Source: Profftia tarda
Lineage (GTDB): Bacteria > Pseudomonadota > Gammaproteobacteria > Enterobacterales > Enterobacteriaceae
Length of the DNA stretch: 64,000 nucleotides
Assembly: GCF_904848675.1 (NCBI RefSeq)
Contig: NZ_LR890047.1
Location: 62,001 to 126,000 of the forward strand
Direction: 5' to 3'
Positions within the stretch are counted from its first letter, which is position 1. Every line of letters starts with the position of its first letter. Both the position numbers and the translations under genes were made by a program. Below, one piece after another: positions 40,875 to 51,287 of this stretch. The notes beneath the pieces are model-generated. The model was not told the DNA's origin. It did not search any database and saw only the letters and a list, made by a program, of their open reading frames with translations.

Positions 40875-43800
40875 GTGAGACAACTGTCTAAATACTTACT
40901 GCTAATATTAATTTTGTTAGTCGCACTAACATTAAGCGGTTTACGTTTGGCATTGCCTCATATTAATAATTATAAACAACAAATAGTTGAAAAGATTGAA
41001 GATTATTCTGGGATACCAATTAAAATTGGGCTCTTAGATGCTAGCTGGGAATCATTTGGTCCTGTCTTAGAAGTTCATGATATCTCTTTATTACATCCGC
41101 GAGGCAAGATCACTATTCAGCGAATGATAATTGCATTAGACGTCTTTAAATCCTTATTACATGGGCGATGGCAGTTACGAGAAGTAATTGTTGATCATGT
41201 AGACTCCCATAGTAATTTTCGCATGAAACAAACATCACTGAATTGGCATGGGTTAAATAAGAATAATATTAAGAATATTTTGCTGTATCAATTAGATCAT
41301 TTAATGATTTGCAATAGCAAGATTATATTCCCTAGCCCATCTGGTGCGCGTATTCAATTTGATATTCCTAGCTTTACATTTTTAAAAACTGCTTCCCACT
41401 ATCGTGGTGAGGGAGACATTGTTTGTTCTACTCATAAGGGTCAACAGGGTAAGATGCAAGTTCGAATAGATTTGCATGATAAAAAAGGTTTATTAATTAA
41501 TGGTCAGGTTTATTTAAAGGCGGATGAATTTGCATTAAAGCCTTGGCTTGGCTGTTTTCTAGAATCTAAGATGGGTTTAAATACTGATAAGTTTAGCTTA
41601 GTATCATGGCTTTTTATAAGACATGGTAAGATTCAGAGCGGGCGTTTGGTTCTTAATCACGGTGCAGCTATATGTAATGCGGAGAATAAGCAGCATGCTA
41701 TCATGGTAGATCGCTTACATTTACAAATGGTTCGAGTTGATGGAGGATTTTATTTTTATATTCCGCAGCTCAACTTCTCTACTGATGAAATTGCTTGGCC
41801 AAAAGGATCTTTAAGCGCTTTGTATCTACCTGCGCATCTACAGTCTATTTCGCATAATAAACCAGAAGAGTTACGAATCAGAGCAACTGATTTACAATTA
41901 GAGCTTATTGAACCCATTTTCACAACATTATCATTCTTAATGCCTGATACTATTCTTTCCTATTGGGGTAAAATACACCCAAAAGGACATATTACTTATA
42001 TAGGATTAGATATTCCCTTACAGCAACCTGAACGCTTGCGATTTGTTGGTTCATGGGAGGATGTCAGCTGGCAGCTGTGTAAGACATTTCCTGGTATTAG
42101 TCATTTTGACGGTATTATTTCCGGTAGCTCTATTCATGCAGGATTAAGATTTTCTTTAGAAAAGATTGTATACCCTTCTACTAATGTCTTATCGAAGATT
42201 CCATTAAAGATCAGTCACGCTAGCGGATATACCTCATTCATTCAAAATGATCAAGGATGGTTTATATCAGGGGATCATCTAAATATGAAGGCTAATTCTT
42301 TATTTATAACTGGAGACTGTAGATACCAACATCCTAAAAATATACAGTCCTCTCTTAGTATGTTGTCGGGAACGCGCTTTTATGATTTCAGACAAACATG
42401 GAGATCTTTTCAAGAGCATTTTATGATGGGAGCATATTTAGTAGATAATTCTGCTGGTTCTCAAAAAATCTTTGTGGGTTATAATCCGAGCTTAGTATGC
42501 TTGAAAAATACGCACGATTCTCCACATAATAATCAAGAGCAATGCGAGATCTTCAGAAGATTAATCAATACTGGTGTTCTTTTCTGCCCTACTTGGATGC
42601 CTCACAATAATTTAAGAATAAATTTAGATTTTTTAAAATATTGTTTACGGCTAGAAAAAAGATCTAGTAATTCAGGGGGTCTCATATTTCAATATATAAC
42701 AGCTACTATCCCGTCCCAGAAAAAAGAAAAGTTCTTTATTAATGCAAATTTTTCTGGGCCATTTCATGCAATTCATCAATTCTTTAAAGAGGTTAAGATC
42801 TCTAAGTTTTCAGGCAACTTTCTGAATAAAATAAAAGTGAATGGAGATGTCAGCGGGCGTTTACATGCAGAGATTCCTTTTTATGGCGACAAGATTAAAG
42901 CAAAGGGTAATATTGATTTCAAAAATAACTCTATACTGATTAAACCGCTAGATAATAGTATTGGCCATATCAATGGCTCTTTATATTTCAGTAATGGCAA
43001 CATAACGAGTAGTTTAATACGTGCCTCTTGGCTTGGTCAGCCAATTAGTTTTACTATAATAACCTCGGAAGTTACGGAAGGTGTGATTCTTAATTGTATG
43101 TTAAAGTCCGATTGGCAGCCGGCTAATCTGCCAGGCATTTCTATAGAGCTTGCTAAATACTTCCGCGGTTACGCACATTGGACCACTAAAGTTTTTCTAA
43201 AACTGTCGTGCAAAGCATATATATCTTATGAAATTCAAATGAATGCAGATCTGAGAGATATTAGTAGTACATTACCCGCTCCCTTACAGCATAAAGCGTG
43301 TAGAGAAGCGTTACCACTGGTATTGAATGCTAAAGGTAATATTGATAGCTTTATACTTTCAGGAAATTTAGGTCGTAGGAACTATTTCAGCAGTGAGTTT
43401 ATTTTGCAAAAACATGGAATAAAGCTAGCGCGAGCTGTCTGGAGGGATAGGACTTCTAAAGTTCCAGAGTTACCAGTTAGTGAGGTATTAATATTCAATC
43501 TGCCCGCATTTAATGGCAAAGAATGGTTGGATCTAATTAATCCTGAGTTAATAAAAAAATATAAACAGAAATCTTATAGTTTTACCTACCCAGAGAAGAT
43601 TAACTTTACTACTCCAAAGTTAACTTTAGCCGGCCAAATATGGCATACAATAACATTTTCGGCTTCAAAACTAGAAAATGCTATCCATATTAATATTGAT
43701 GGGAATGAACTTAATGGTCTGGTTATTCTAAATAATAATATGATACAGGCTAATTTTAAGTATCTGCATTATGACCCTGAGTGGAGTATATTATCTGTAG

Positions 43801-44663
43801 CAGATAATAATATAATCGTACATCCTTCTCATATAGATCATTTTCCATTCAGTAAATGGCTAAGTATTAAGCTCCGCTGTCACGATGGATGGATTATGGG
43901 TCAACGCCTGCAACAGGTTAATTTTGATATTACTCCCAATAGGGAAGCATTGACGTTAAATTATGGTTTGATCAATACAGGAAATACTCAACTAATTTTT
44001 GAGGGCTTCTGGAAACAAAAGGGAATTCAAAATTATACCTTTCTTAAAGGTAATCTTAAAGGTTCTGATATCACTAGTACTAGTGACTATTTTGGTTTTA
44101 ACTCATTACCAAAAAAATCACCTTTTAATATTAAATGTGATCTAAATTGGATTGGCCCACCCTGGAGGCCATACGTGCGTTCGATTAATGGTAGCATAAG
44201 TATTGAGTTGGGCAAGGGTGAAATTGATAAAGCCACTGTCGGTAGCGTTGGACAAATATTACGTTTAGTTAGTGTTGACGCATTATTACGTAAATTAAAA
44301 TTAGATTTCAGCGATACTTTTGGCAATAGATTTTATTATGATAGTATTCGCGGTAATGGTAAGTTGAGTAATGGTGTTCTAGCCACTCATGATTTGTTGA
44401 TTGATGGTTTGTCTGCTGATATAGCGATGAATGGATTGGTAAATTTTATCACAAGACGCATTAGTATGCAAGCAATTGTTGCACCAGATCTTTCATCTAC
44501 TGTAGGAGTTGCTACTGCTTTTATCATTAATCCTATTGTGGGGGCAGCAGTGTTTGCCGGATCCAAAGTTTTAGCACCTTTGTGGAATAAAATATCTCTG
44601 ATATGTTACAATATTACGGGCAGTTTAGGTGATCCATCCATTAATAAAGTTTTGTGTAAATAA
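40875..44663 (+). CDS. yhdP: AsmA-like inner-membrane protein YhdP (phospholipid transport)
   Basis: Very large AsmA-family protein (DUF3971) anchored in the inner membrane, reaching across the periplasm. In E. coli YhdP, TamB and YdbH together move phospholipids to the outer membrane. 1262 aa against 1266 in E. coli. One N-terminal membrane anchor at about residues 6-28, a long beta-rich repeat region with bridge-like architecture, and a conserved C-terminal block (GSVGQILRLVSVDALLRKL, then NPIVGAAVFAGSKVLAPLWNK). The start is GTG at 40875, with AAGGAG 6 nt upstream. Keeping such a long gene intact in a decaying region shows strong selection. Confidence 0.95.
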   Translation: MRQLSKYLLLILILLVALTLSGLRLALPHINNYKQQIVEKIEDYSGIPIKIGLLDASWESFGPVLEVHDISLLHPRGKITIQRMIIALDVFKSLLHGRWQLREVIVDHVDSHSNFRMKQTSLNWHGLNKNNIKNILLYQLDHLMICNSKIIFPSPSGARIQFDIPSFTFLKTASHYRGEGDIVCSTHKGQQGKMQVRIDLHDKKGLLINGQVYLKADEFALKPWLGCFLESKMGLNTDKFSLVSWLFIRHGKIQSGRLVLNHGAAICNAENKQHAIMVDRLHLQMVRVDGGFYFYIPQLNFSTDEIAWPKGSLSALYLPAHLQSISHNKPEELRIRATDLQLELIEPIFTTLSFLMPDTILSYWGKIHPKGHITYIGLDIPLQQPERLRFVGSWEDVSWQLCKTFPGISHFDGIISGSSIHAGLRFSLEKIVYPSTNVLSKIPLKISHASGYTSFIQNDQGWFISGDHLNMKANSLFITGDCRYQHPKNIQSSLSMLSGTRFYDFRQTWRSFQEHFMMGAYLVDNSAGSQKIFVGYNPSLVCLKNTHDSPHNNQEQCEIFRRLINTGVLFCPTWMPHNNLRINLDFLKYCLRLEKRSSNSGGLIFQYITATIPSQKKEKFFINANFSGPFHAIHQFFKEVKISKFSGNFLNKIKVNGDVSGRLHAEIPFYGDKIKAKGNIDFKNNSILIKPLDNSIGHINGSLYFSNGNITSSLIRASWLGQPISFTIITSEVTEGVILNCMLKSDWQPANLPGISIELAKYFRGYAHWTTKVFLKLSCKAYISYEIQMNADLRDISSTLPAPLQHKACREALPLVLNAKGNIDSFILSGNLGRRNYFSSEFILQKHGIKLARAVWRDRTSKVPELPVSEVLIFNLPAFNGKEWLDLINPELIKKYKQKSYSFTYPEKINFTTPKLTLAGQIWHTITFSASKLENAIHINIDGNELNGLVILNNNMIQANFKYLHYDPEWSILSVADNNIIVHPSHIDHFPFSKWLSIKLRCHDGWIMGQRLQQVNFDITPNREALTLNYGLINTGNTQLIFEGFWKQKGIQNYTFLKGNLKGSDITSTSDYFGFNSLPKKSPFNIKCDLNWIGPPWRPYVRSINGSISIELGKGEIDKATVGSVGQILRLVSVDALLRKLKLDFSDTFGNRFYYDSIRGNGKLSNGVLATHDLLIDGLSADIAMNGLVNFITRRISMQAIVAPDLSSTVGVATAFIINPIVGAAVFAGSKVLAPLWNKISLICYNITGSLGDPSINKVLCK

Positions 44664-45399
44664 AAGTATCAAATAGCGGTCATGGAGTTTTAACTATACT
44701 ATGAAATGAGAAAATATTATTTTTGATAAAATATTTCTCTACACGGTAACCCAGAGAGACTGTAGATCTTGTATTTAATAGACTAATATTTTTATTTTTA
44801 AATATAGGAATGAACGAAAATAGTTGAGTTCTATAAGAAGATGCTCAATTAGGTGTATTAAAATTTTAAATAAAATATTTTCTACTTCTCTGAATATCTT
44901 TATATTAAAATCTGTCTTAAGGAAACCTATTAATAAATTTACGCTTTTCTATTAAAGCTCTATTTCATGCATTTAGTTATTATTAATATAGCATATCCGG
45001 GAGGGTATCTTATCACGCGTATAAGACAATAATAGATCTAATTTGTACAGAAAACTATACTGCGTCGGTTTTTAGTATAATTTAATAAAATTATTAAATA
45101 TTAGTTAAAAACTGAATCAGGTTTGGCTGTCTTTAAATAGAAAATAAATTATATATTTTATGTTTTTAACGGCAAAACAATTATCATGGATAAAAAATAA
45201 AAATATTTTTGAAGAAATTATATGTTAATCAGTTATTATTTAAGATAATTTTCAATTAAGTGATGATGTAATTATCGCTAAATTAATATACAGAGACTAG
45301 TTTCTTTTTTAAAAGATTAGAAATATATATTTTTTGTGGTAACTTATATGAGGCTGCTTGCGTAAGCAGGTTATTTTTGATAAAAAGAGCAAAAAGAAT
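44664..45399. other. Spacer between yhdP and tldD
   Basis: 736 nt. A nitrilase-like gene is found here in some relatives, from memory; a reading P-G-G-Y-L-I-T-R-I-R-Q near 44997-45030 vaguely recalls its C-terminus, but this is too weak to call. Otherwise nothing. Confidence 0.6.
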
Positions 45400-46854
45400 A
45401 TGAGCATCACGTTCGTAAGCGAGCAGTTATTAGCTGCCAATAAATTAAGTGATCAAGATCTATTATCAGTCCTAGATATATTAACTGAACGTCAGATTGA
45501 CTATGCTGACTTGTATTTTCAGTTTAGCTGCCATGAATCCTGGGTTATGGAAGACCGCATTATTAAAGATGGTTCTTATGATATAGATCAAGGTGTTGGT
45601 ATTCGTGCTGTTAGCGGCGATAAAACTGGTTTTGCCTATGCCGATCATATTAGTCTGAAAACCCTGCATCAAAGTGCTCGAGCTGCTCGGAGTATCGTGC
45701 GTGAAGATGGTCAAAAAATAGACTATCGCTTGAATAAAGTACAGCATAACCTATTGTATCCAATGACTAATCCACTGCAAAGTGTGTCACGACAAGATAA
45801 GATTGATCTATTATATCGTATAGATAATACTGCACGCTCTCAAGATCCTCGTGTCCAGGAGGTGTCTGCGAGCATTACCGGTATGTATGAGCTTATCCTG
45901 GTAGTCGCTACTGATGGTACTTTTGCAGCAGACGTACGCCCTCTTGTGCGTATTTCAGTAAGTGCACTAGTAGAAGAACGTGATGGCCGTCGCGAGCGTG
46001 GTTCTAGTGGAGGTGGTGGACGTACTGGTTACGAATACTTTTTTGAATTAGTAAGCGATAGCGATGGTATACGAGCAGATGTTTTTGCTAAGGAAGCAGT
46101 GCGCATTGCTCTAGTAAATCTAGAAGCTGTTTCAGCTCCAGCCGGTTCAATGCCAGTAGTCTTGGGTTCTGGTTGGCCAGGAATATTGTTACATGAAGCA
46201 GTAGGGCACGGTTTAGAGGGAGACTTTAACCGACGTGGCACTTCTGTTTTTAGTGGTCATATTGGAGAGTTAGTCGCTTCTAAGCTATGCACTGTAGTTG
46301 ATGATGGTACTATGATCGGTAGCCGTGGTTCTTTAACAATTGATGATGAAGGTGTACATAGTCAGCGCACTGTGCTAATTGAAAAAGGTATTCTAAAAGG
46401 TTTTATGCACGATAAAATGAATGCACGCCTTATGGGAGTCTCGCCAACCGGAAATGGTAGACGTGAATCTTATGCACATCTGCCCATTCCACGCATGACT
46501 AATACCTATATGCTTGCAGGTGAATCCAGTCCTCAAGATATTATTTGCAGTGTTGAGTATGGCTTATATGCTCCAAATTTTGCGGGGGGGCAAGTAGATA
46601 TTACTTCTGGAAAATTTGTTTTCTCTACTGCAGAAGCTTATCTGATTGAGAACGGTAAAATTACAAAACCAGTAAAAAGTGCTATGCTGATTGGTTCTGG
46701 TATGGAAGCAATGCAGCAAATATCTATGGTTGGAAATGATCTTGCTCTAGATAAAGGTGTAGGAGTATGTGGTAAGGATGGACAAAACATACCTGTTGGT
46801 GTTGGGCAGCCAACGCTGAAGTTAGATGCAATCACCGTTGGTGGTACTGCGTAA
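45400..46854 (+). CDS. tldD: Metalloprotease TldD
   Basis: Partner of TldE (PmbA) in a zinc-dependent peptidase that degrades unfolded peptides, matures microcin B17 and processes the CcdA antitoxin. 484 aa from this start, against 481 in E. coli. The HExxxH zinc motif is at 265-270 (HEAVGHGLEGD); RERGSSGGGGRTGYE precedes it and NFAGGQVDITSGKFVFST follows. The frame opens at 45358, but E. coli homology begins at MSITFVSEQLLAAN, so 45400 is chosen; the ribosome site is weak. pmbA is not in this window and would have to be elsewhere for activity. Confidence 0.96.
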   Translation: MSITFVSEQLLAANKLSDQDLLSVLDILTERQIDYADLYFQFSCHESWVMEDRIIKDGSYDIDQGVGIRAVSGDKTGFAYADHISLKTLHQSARAARSIVREDGQKIDYRLNKVQHNLLYPMTNPLQSVSRQDKIDLLYRIDNTARSQDPRVQEVSASITGMYELILVVATDGTFAADVRPLVRISVSALVEERDGRRERGSSGGGGRTGYEYFFELVSDSDGIRADVFAKEAVRIALVNLEAVSAPAGSMPVVLGSGWPGILLHEAVGHGLEGDFNRRGTSVFSGHIGELVASKLCTVVDDGTMIGSRGSLTIDDEGVHSQRTVLIEKGILKGFMHDKMNARLMGVSPTGNGRRESYAHLPIPRMTNTYMLAGESSPQDIICSVEYGLYAPNFAGGQVDITSGKFVFSTAEAYLIENGKITKPVKSAMLIGSGMEAMQQISMVGNDLALDKGVGVCGKDGQNIPVGVGQPTLKLDAITVGGTA

Positions 46855-47138
46855 CAATTCTAGAGTGTAGAATATTTATTACTAATTAATTTCAATAATA
46901 ATATAATAACCCTATTAGAAAGAAATAGTTTTAATATTATTAGCATGTTATAGAAATTACTGTAGTAGAAATACAGTGTGTATATTTATTGTTATATCAT
47001 TTAAAATATATTTTGTGCGGATTTAAATATTATTGCATTCGATAAGTTATCCATAGTATATCTTTGGCTTGTATTATTAATAAAATAAATGATTAAATGA
47101 TGAATTTAGTATATGCTTATAGCAAGTAATATTAAATA

Positions 47139-47501
47139 TTATTTAATATTTGATGCTAGACGTTCTTTAATACGAGTAGCTTTACCAACACGTTGGCGTA
47201 GGTAGTATAGTTTTGCTCTACGAACAGCGCCGCGACGTTTAACAATAATATCATCAATGAGTGGTGAATGAGCTTGAAATACACGTTCCACTCCTTCCCC
47301 GCTAGAGATTTTACGAACCGTAAATGAAAAATTTACACTACGACGTTTTCTAATTGCGATAACTAGACCCTCGAAAGATTGCAGACGCTTTTTAGATCCT
47401 TCAGCTACCCACACCTTGACTTCTAGAGAATCTCCTACACGGAATCTAGGTAAGTCTTCTTTTACTTGCTCTTGTTCTATTTGTTGAATGATATTATTCA
47501 T
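47139..47501 (-). CDS. rplS: Ribosomal protein bL19
   Basis: 50S protein at the subunit interface. 120 aa against 115 in E. coli; the extra residues are at the C-terminus (ASNIK). Conserved EGSKKRLQSFEG, VRKISSGEGVERVF and KRRGAVRRAKLYYLR. Last gene of the rpsP-rimM-trmD-rplS operon, 70 nt after trmD. An AT-only palindrome overlaps its stop codon. Confidence 0.98.
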   Translation of the reverse strand: MNNIIQQIEQEQVKEDLPRFRVGDSLEVKVWVAEGSKKRLQSFEGLVIAIRKRRSVNFSFTVRKISSGEGVERVFQAHSPLIDDIIVKRRGAVRRAKLYYLRQRVGKATRIKERLASNIK

Positions 47502-47571
47502 AATAAATGTCTCTTTACCTGGTTAACATAATTAATATATAAGATCGTTTCATATGAAAGAATTAAAACAT

Positions 47572-48333
47572 TTAATTCATGAGATCTTCCTCTTCTAGAA
47601 TGTATTCTTTGCAGAACTGCGCTAATAGTTCCTTATGTTCTTCATTTAGATAGTATATCTTCAGAAGATCAGGTCTTCTGAGCCATGTACGACCTAGCGA
47701 TTGCTTTAAGCGCCAGCGGCGAATATTTTCATGATTTCCTGAAAGCAAAACCCGAGGTACTTGCATGCCGTCTAATACTTCAGGACGGGTAAAATGCGGA
47801 TAATCTAGTAATCCTCTAACAAATGAATCTTCTAAAGCTGAATCTTGACGAGAAAGTACTCCAGGAATAAAACGTGATACTGAATCAATCAGTGTCATGG
47901 CCGGAATTTCGCCGCCGCTTAGTACATAATCCCCAATCGACCATTCTTCGTCTATTTCAGTTTGAATAAGGCGCTCATCGATACCTTCATATCGGCCACA
48001 AACTAGGATTACACTTTTGTTATTTGCTAGGTTTATAATTTCTTTCTGTTCGAGCTTTCGTCCTTGCGGAGAGAGATAGATCACTGATTTTACTTCTTTT
48101 GCTGCTTTTTTTGCAGCGTGTATAGCTTTCTTTAAAGGTTCTACCATCATTAACATTCCAGGGCCACCACCGTAAGGGCGGTGATCAATAGTACGATGTT
48201 TATCTTCTGTAAAATCTCGAGGATTCCAACATTGTATGCTTATGAGGCCATTTTTAATAGCTCTACCAGTGACCCCGTAATCCGTGATTGCGCGGAACAT
48301 TTCAGGAAATAGACTAATGATTCCGATCCACAT
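47572..48333 (-). CDS. trmD: tRNA (guanine37-N1)-methyltransferase
   Basis: Methylates G37 next to the anticodon in tRNAs for Leu, Pro and Arg codons, preventing +1 frameshifts; essential in E. coli. 253 aa against 255. SPOUT trefoil-knot fold with LSPQGRKL, LVCGRYEGIDERL and GDYVLSGGE, the S-adenosylmethionine pocket; general-base Asp in the linker after DSVSRFIPGVL. Third gene of its operon, 36 nt after rimM. Confidence 0.98.
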   Translation of the reverse strand: MWIGIISLFPEMFRAITDYGVTGRAIKNGLISIQCWNPRDFTEDKHRTIDHRPYGGGPGMLMMVEPLKKAIHAAKKAAKEVKSVIYLSPQGRKLEQKEIINLANNKSVILVCGRYEGIDERLIQTEIDEEWSIGDYVLSGGEIPAMTLIDSVSRFIPGVLSRQDSALEDSFVRGLLDYPHFTRPEVLDGMQVPRVLLSGNHENIRRWRLKQSLGRTWLRRPDLLKIYYLNEEHKELLAQFCKEYILEEEDLMN

Positions 48334-48369
48334 GATTGAATTAAAATCATCCTCTTTCAGTGATACAGG

Positions 48370-48903
48370 CTAGAAGAGAGGATCCCAATCGACTTGAATA
48401 GTATGAGTATTGAGATCAATATCCTTGATTACTTGTCCGTTGATAAACGGTATTAAACGATTCTTTATAACGCTTGTATCGTGCATTCTTTCTTGAACTA
48501 CTAAAACATCGTTAGACCCGGTTTCCATAATATTAGTAATTTTACCGAGGTTATAACCAGCAGTAGTTACTATTTTGCAGTCTAATAGATCTTGCCAATA
48601 AAAATCACCATTTTCTAATGTTGGTAACTGAGAATATTCAACCACTATACTAAGATTAGTAATTGTACTTGCAATTTCTGGGAAATCAAAACCCTGAATT
48701 TTAGCAACAAAATATTGATTATGATGTCTCCATTTTTCTAATTCGATACAAATCCAGTGATTATCTTTTTGGATAAACCATGGCTGATATTCAAAAATTT
48801 TTTCGTTTTCTTCTGTGGATGAAAAAACTCTAATCCAACCGTTAATACCGTAAGAAGAACCGAAACTGCCAAGAACAACTGGATTAATTATTTGTTTATC
48901 CAT
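48370..48903 (-). CDS. rimM: 16S rRNA processing protein RimM
   Basis: 30S maturation factor that binds S19 and assists assembly of the 16S 3' head domain. 177 aa against 182 in E. coli. N-terminal RimM barrel (VVLGSFGSSYGINGWIRVFS), then a PRC-barrel domain from about residue 95 (DFYWQDLLDCKIVTTAGYNLG). More diverged than its neighbours, as usual for this protein. Its start abuts the rpsP stop with no gap. Confidence 0.95.
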   Translation of the reverse strand: MDKQIINPVVLGSFGSSYGINGWIRVFSSTEENEKIFEYQPWFIQKDNHWICIELEKWRHHNQYFVAKIQGFDFPEIASTITNLSIVVEYSQLPTLENGDFYWQDLLDCKIVTTAGYNLGKITNIMETGSNDVLVVQERMHDTSVIKNRLIPFINGQVIKDIDLNTHTIQVDWDPLF

Positions 48904-49161
48904 TTAATTTACTAAAACATTTTTATTAAATTGTCTCATCAGTGTAGAAGCTCGCTTGGAAAGCGTTGCGCCTACACTGATCCAGTAATTTATGCGATTT
49001 ACATCCAAAGACATAGTATTTGCCTGGCCTGATGCCAGTGGATTAAAAAAGCCAACTCGTTCTATAAAGCTACCATCACGTGCATTACGACTATCGGTTA
49101 CTACTACTTGATAAAAAGGACGCTTCTTAGCGCCTCTACGTGCTAAACGAATTGTTACCAT
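48904..49161 (-). CDS. rpsP: Ribosomal protein bS16
   Basis: 30S protein needed for assembly of the 16S 5' domain. 85 aa against 82 in E. coli. Opens MVTIRLARRGAKKRPFYQVV and keeps DSRNARDGSFIERVGFFNP. First gene of the operon with rimM, trmD and rplS. ffh lies upstream on the same strand after 197 nt, which should contain the operon promoter. Confidence 0.98.
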   Translation of the reverse strand: MVTIRLARRGAKKRPFYQVVVTDSRNARDGSFIERVGFFNPLASGQANTMSLDVNRINYWISVGATLSKRASTLMRQFNKNVLVN

Positions 49162-49358
49162 AAAAAATCCTCAGTCAATCGAAAATGAGCTCACATGTTA
49201 TCAGGAGATTATCTGATGTAGGAATTGCATCTTTCCTTTAAATTACTGCATTTAGGAATCTAAAAAGACATAAAAAATTTTTACTAATATTAGTACCAAT
49301 AATAATCTAAAATTAATTAAATTATTATTTGTAGTGTCTTGACAAATTACATCAGGAA

Positions 49359-50723
49359 TTAATGACCAAAAAATTTTTTAGAAATTATACCCTCTATACC
49401 ATGAATCATTTTTTTAGGTAAACTTCCTGTTTTCATTTGTTTCATCAAACGCCGCATATTATCAAAGTGTTTAAGTAAACGGTTGATATCTTGCATTTGC
49501 ATCCCCGAACCTTGTGCTATGCGACGTTTGCGGGAGCCCTTAATAATTTCTGGGTTAGCGCGTTCTTTTAATGTCATAGATTTTATGATTGACTCCATAT
49601 CTATTAAAAGTTTATTATCGATTTGATTTTTAAGATTTTCCGGTAATTGTCCTATGCCTGGCATTTTTTCTAGAATAGAATGTATTCCGCCCATATCACT
49701 CATTTGTCTTAGTTGACACATAAAATCATTCAGGTTAAAACCTTCTCCTTGCTTAATTTTTTGTGCTAACTTTTCAGTTTGTGCATAATCAATTTTACTC
49801 TCAATATCTTCAATCAGTGACAGAACGTCTCCCATACCTAAAATACGAGAAGCTATACGATCAGGATAGAATGGTTCTAGAGCTTGTTGTTTTTCTCCTA
49901 CACCTAAGAATTTAATTGGTATATTTGTAATATGACGAACAGATAAAGCAGCGCCGCCGCGGATATCTCCGTCTACTTTTGTTAGTACTATACCGGTTAA
50001 CTGTATTTTTTCTTGAAAAGCTTTAGCTGCATTAGCCGCATCTTGGCCTGTCATTGCGTCTACGATGAATAGTGTTTCTATTGGATTAATCGTATCATAA
50101 ATTTGTTTTATTTCGTTCATCATAACTACATTAATATGCATACGACCTGCAGTATCGACTATCAAAACATCATATAATTTTTGTTTCGCAAATTGCAATG
50201 CAGATTTAACAATTTCTATTGGTTTTTCTGTAATTTCTGATGGAAAGAAGTCTATCTCTGCTTCTTTAGCTAAAGTTTCTAACTGTTTAATCGCTGCAGG
50301 TCTATAAACATCAGAGGAAACAACCAAGACTTTCTTTGTATATTTTTCTTTAAGAAACTTGCCTATTTTACCAACGCTAGTTGTTTTTCCTACACCTTGC
50401 AATCCGGCTATTAAAATAACTGCTGGTGGTTGGGTAACTAAATTGATTTCGGTATTTACCGCACCCATGGCGTGTGTCATTTCTTTTTTAACAATGCTTA
50501 GAAATGATTGACTAGGGGTAAGGTTTTTGTTGACCTCACGACCTAACGCGGCTTTTTTCACTCGATCAATGAAGTTAACAACCACCGGTAGTGCGACATC
50601 TGCGTCTAGTAATGCTATGCGCAATTCACGAAGAGTTTCTTTGATATTCTCTGCCGTGATACGTCCTTGACCACTAATATTGCGCAATGCGCGCGATACT
50701 TTCTCACTTAAATTATCAAACAT
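49359..50723 (-). CDS. ffh: Signal recognition particle GTPase Ffh
   Basis: Binds 4.5S RNA and signal sequences of nascent inner-membrane proteins and delivers ribosomes to FtsY. 454 aa against 453 in E. coli. N-domain 1-90; G-domain with P-loop GLQGVGKTTSVGK (near 107-119, Ala to Val relative to E. coli), VSSDVYRPAA, DTAGRMH and TKVDGDIRGGAAL; Met-rich M-domain from about 300 ending in RKRRIAQGSGMQMQDINRLL, the RNA-binding helix. The 4.5S RNA gene is not seen in this window. Confidence 0.98.
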   Translation of the reverse strand: MFDNLSEKVSRALRNISGQGRITAENIKETLRELRIALLDADVALPVVVNFIDRVKKAALGREVNKNLTPSQSFLSIVKKEMTHAMGAVNTEINLVTQPPAVILIAGLQGVGKTTSVGKIGKFLKEKYTKKVLVVSSDVYRPAAIKQLETLAKEAEIDFFPSEITEKPIEIVKSALQFAKQKLYDVLIVDTAGRMHINVVMMNEIKQIYDTINPIETLFIVDAMTGQDAANAAKAFQEKIQLTGIVLTKVDGDIRGGAALSVRHITNIPIKFLGVGEKQQALEPFYPDRIASRILGMGDVLSLIEDIESKIDYAQTEKLAQKIKQGEGFNLNDFMCQLRQMSDMGGIHSILEKMPGIGQLPENLKNQIDNKLLIDMESIIKSMTLKERANPEIIKGSRKRRIAQGSGMQMQDINRLLKHFDNMRRLMKQMKTGSLPKKMIHGIEGIISKKFFGH

Positions 50724-50943
50724 GATTTCTCTGCCGAAGTTTAAGGCTCGCTGTTTAATTGACAGCGTCGATAAATGTTAGTGCACTCAGTAGTGCACAC
50801 CCCTTTAATTTTTCCAGTGCAGATTATCTAGAGTATAATTTTAGTAAATTCATATGAATACCCATTACATAGATAATATAGTTAAAATTAATAGAAAGAA
50901 ATAATCCTATGTCATTATTGTTTGTTCACTAAAAAGCATAATT

Positions 50944-51096
50944 ATGATAAACAGAGTCATTTCTTATATAAGACATATTACTTCTCTTTTCCTCATTAGT
51001 AATTGCAGTTATCTTTCATCAGTGCGTCATACAACAGATAGTTTTTCTGAATTTGATGATATTTTAAATAGGACATGTTTCAGCAAATTGCTATAA
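50944..51096 (+). CDS. 50-residue ORF with a lipoprotein-like N-terminus, function unknown
   Basis: Reads M-I-N-R-V-I-S-Y-I-R-H, a hydrophobic stretch ITSLFLISNCSYLSS, then a polar tail ending CFSKLL. The N-terminus looks like a signal peptide with Cys near residue 22, but Asn at -1 is not a proper lipobox. The ribosome site is weak (AAAAAG). A GC-richer hairpin starts 13 nt after the stop, which suggests an old or present transcription unit. I recognise no family. It may be the N-terminal stump of a decayed lipoprotein gene or a chance ORF. Confidence 0.3.
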   Translation: MINRVISYIRHITSLFLISNCSYLSSVRHTTDSFSEFDDILNRTCFSKLL

Positions 51097-51108
51097 GGCT
51101 TTAAATTT

Positions 51109-51135
51109 AATACACGCGCTTAAAGCGCATGTATT
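51109..51135 (+). terminator. Hairpin after the 50-codon ORF
   Basis: Arms AATACACGCGCTT and AAGCGCATGTATT pair at 12 of 13 positions around one A. It is followed by CTTAATTAG, so the T-run is poor. The GCGC core is unusual in this spacer. Confidence 0.4.
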
Positions 51136-51287
51136 CTTAATTAGTATTACTTTATTAGTGGTTACTATAAAATAAAATTAAATATATTAATAGAAATAAT
51201 ATCTGAAGAAATTCAATAATATGGAGTATACTAAATTAATTGACTACTTATCCATGTACACATGAATCTTCCATTGTTCATATTAGC

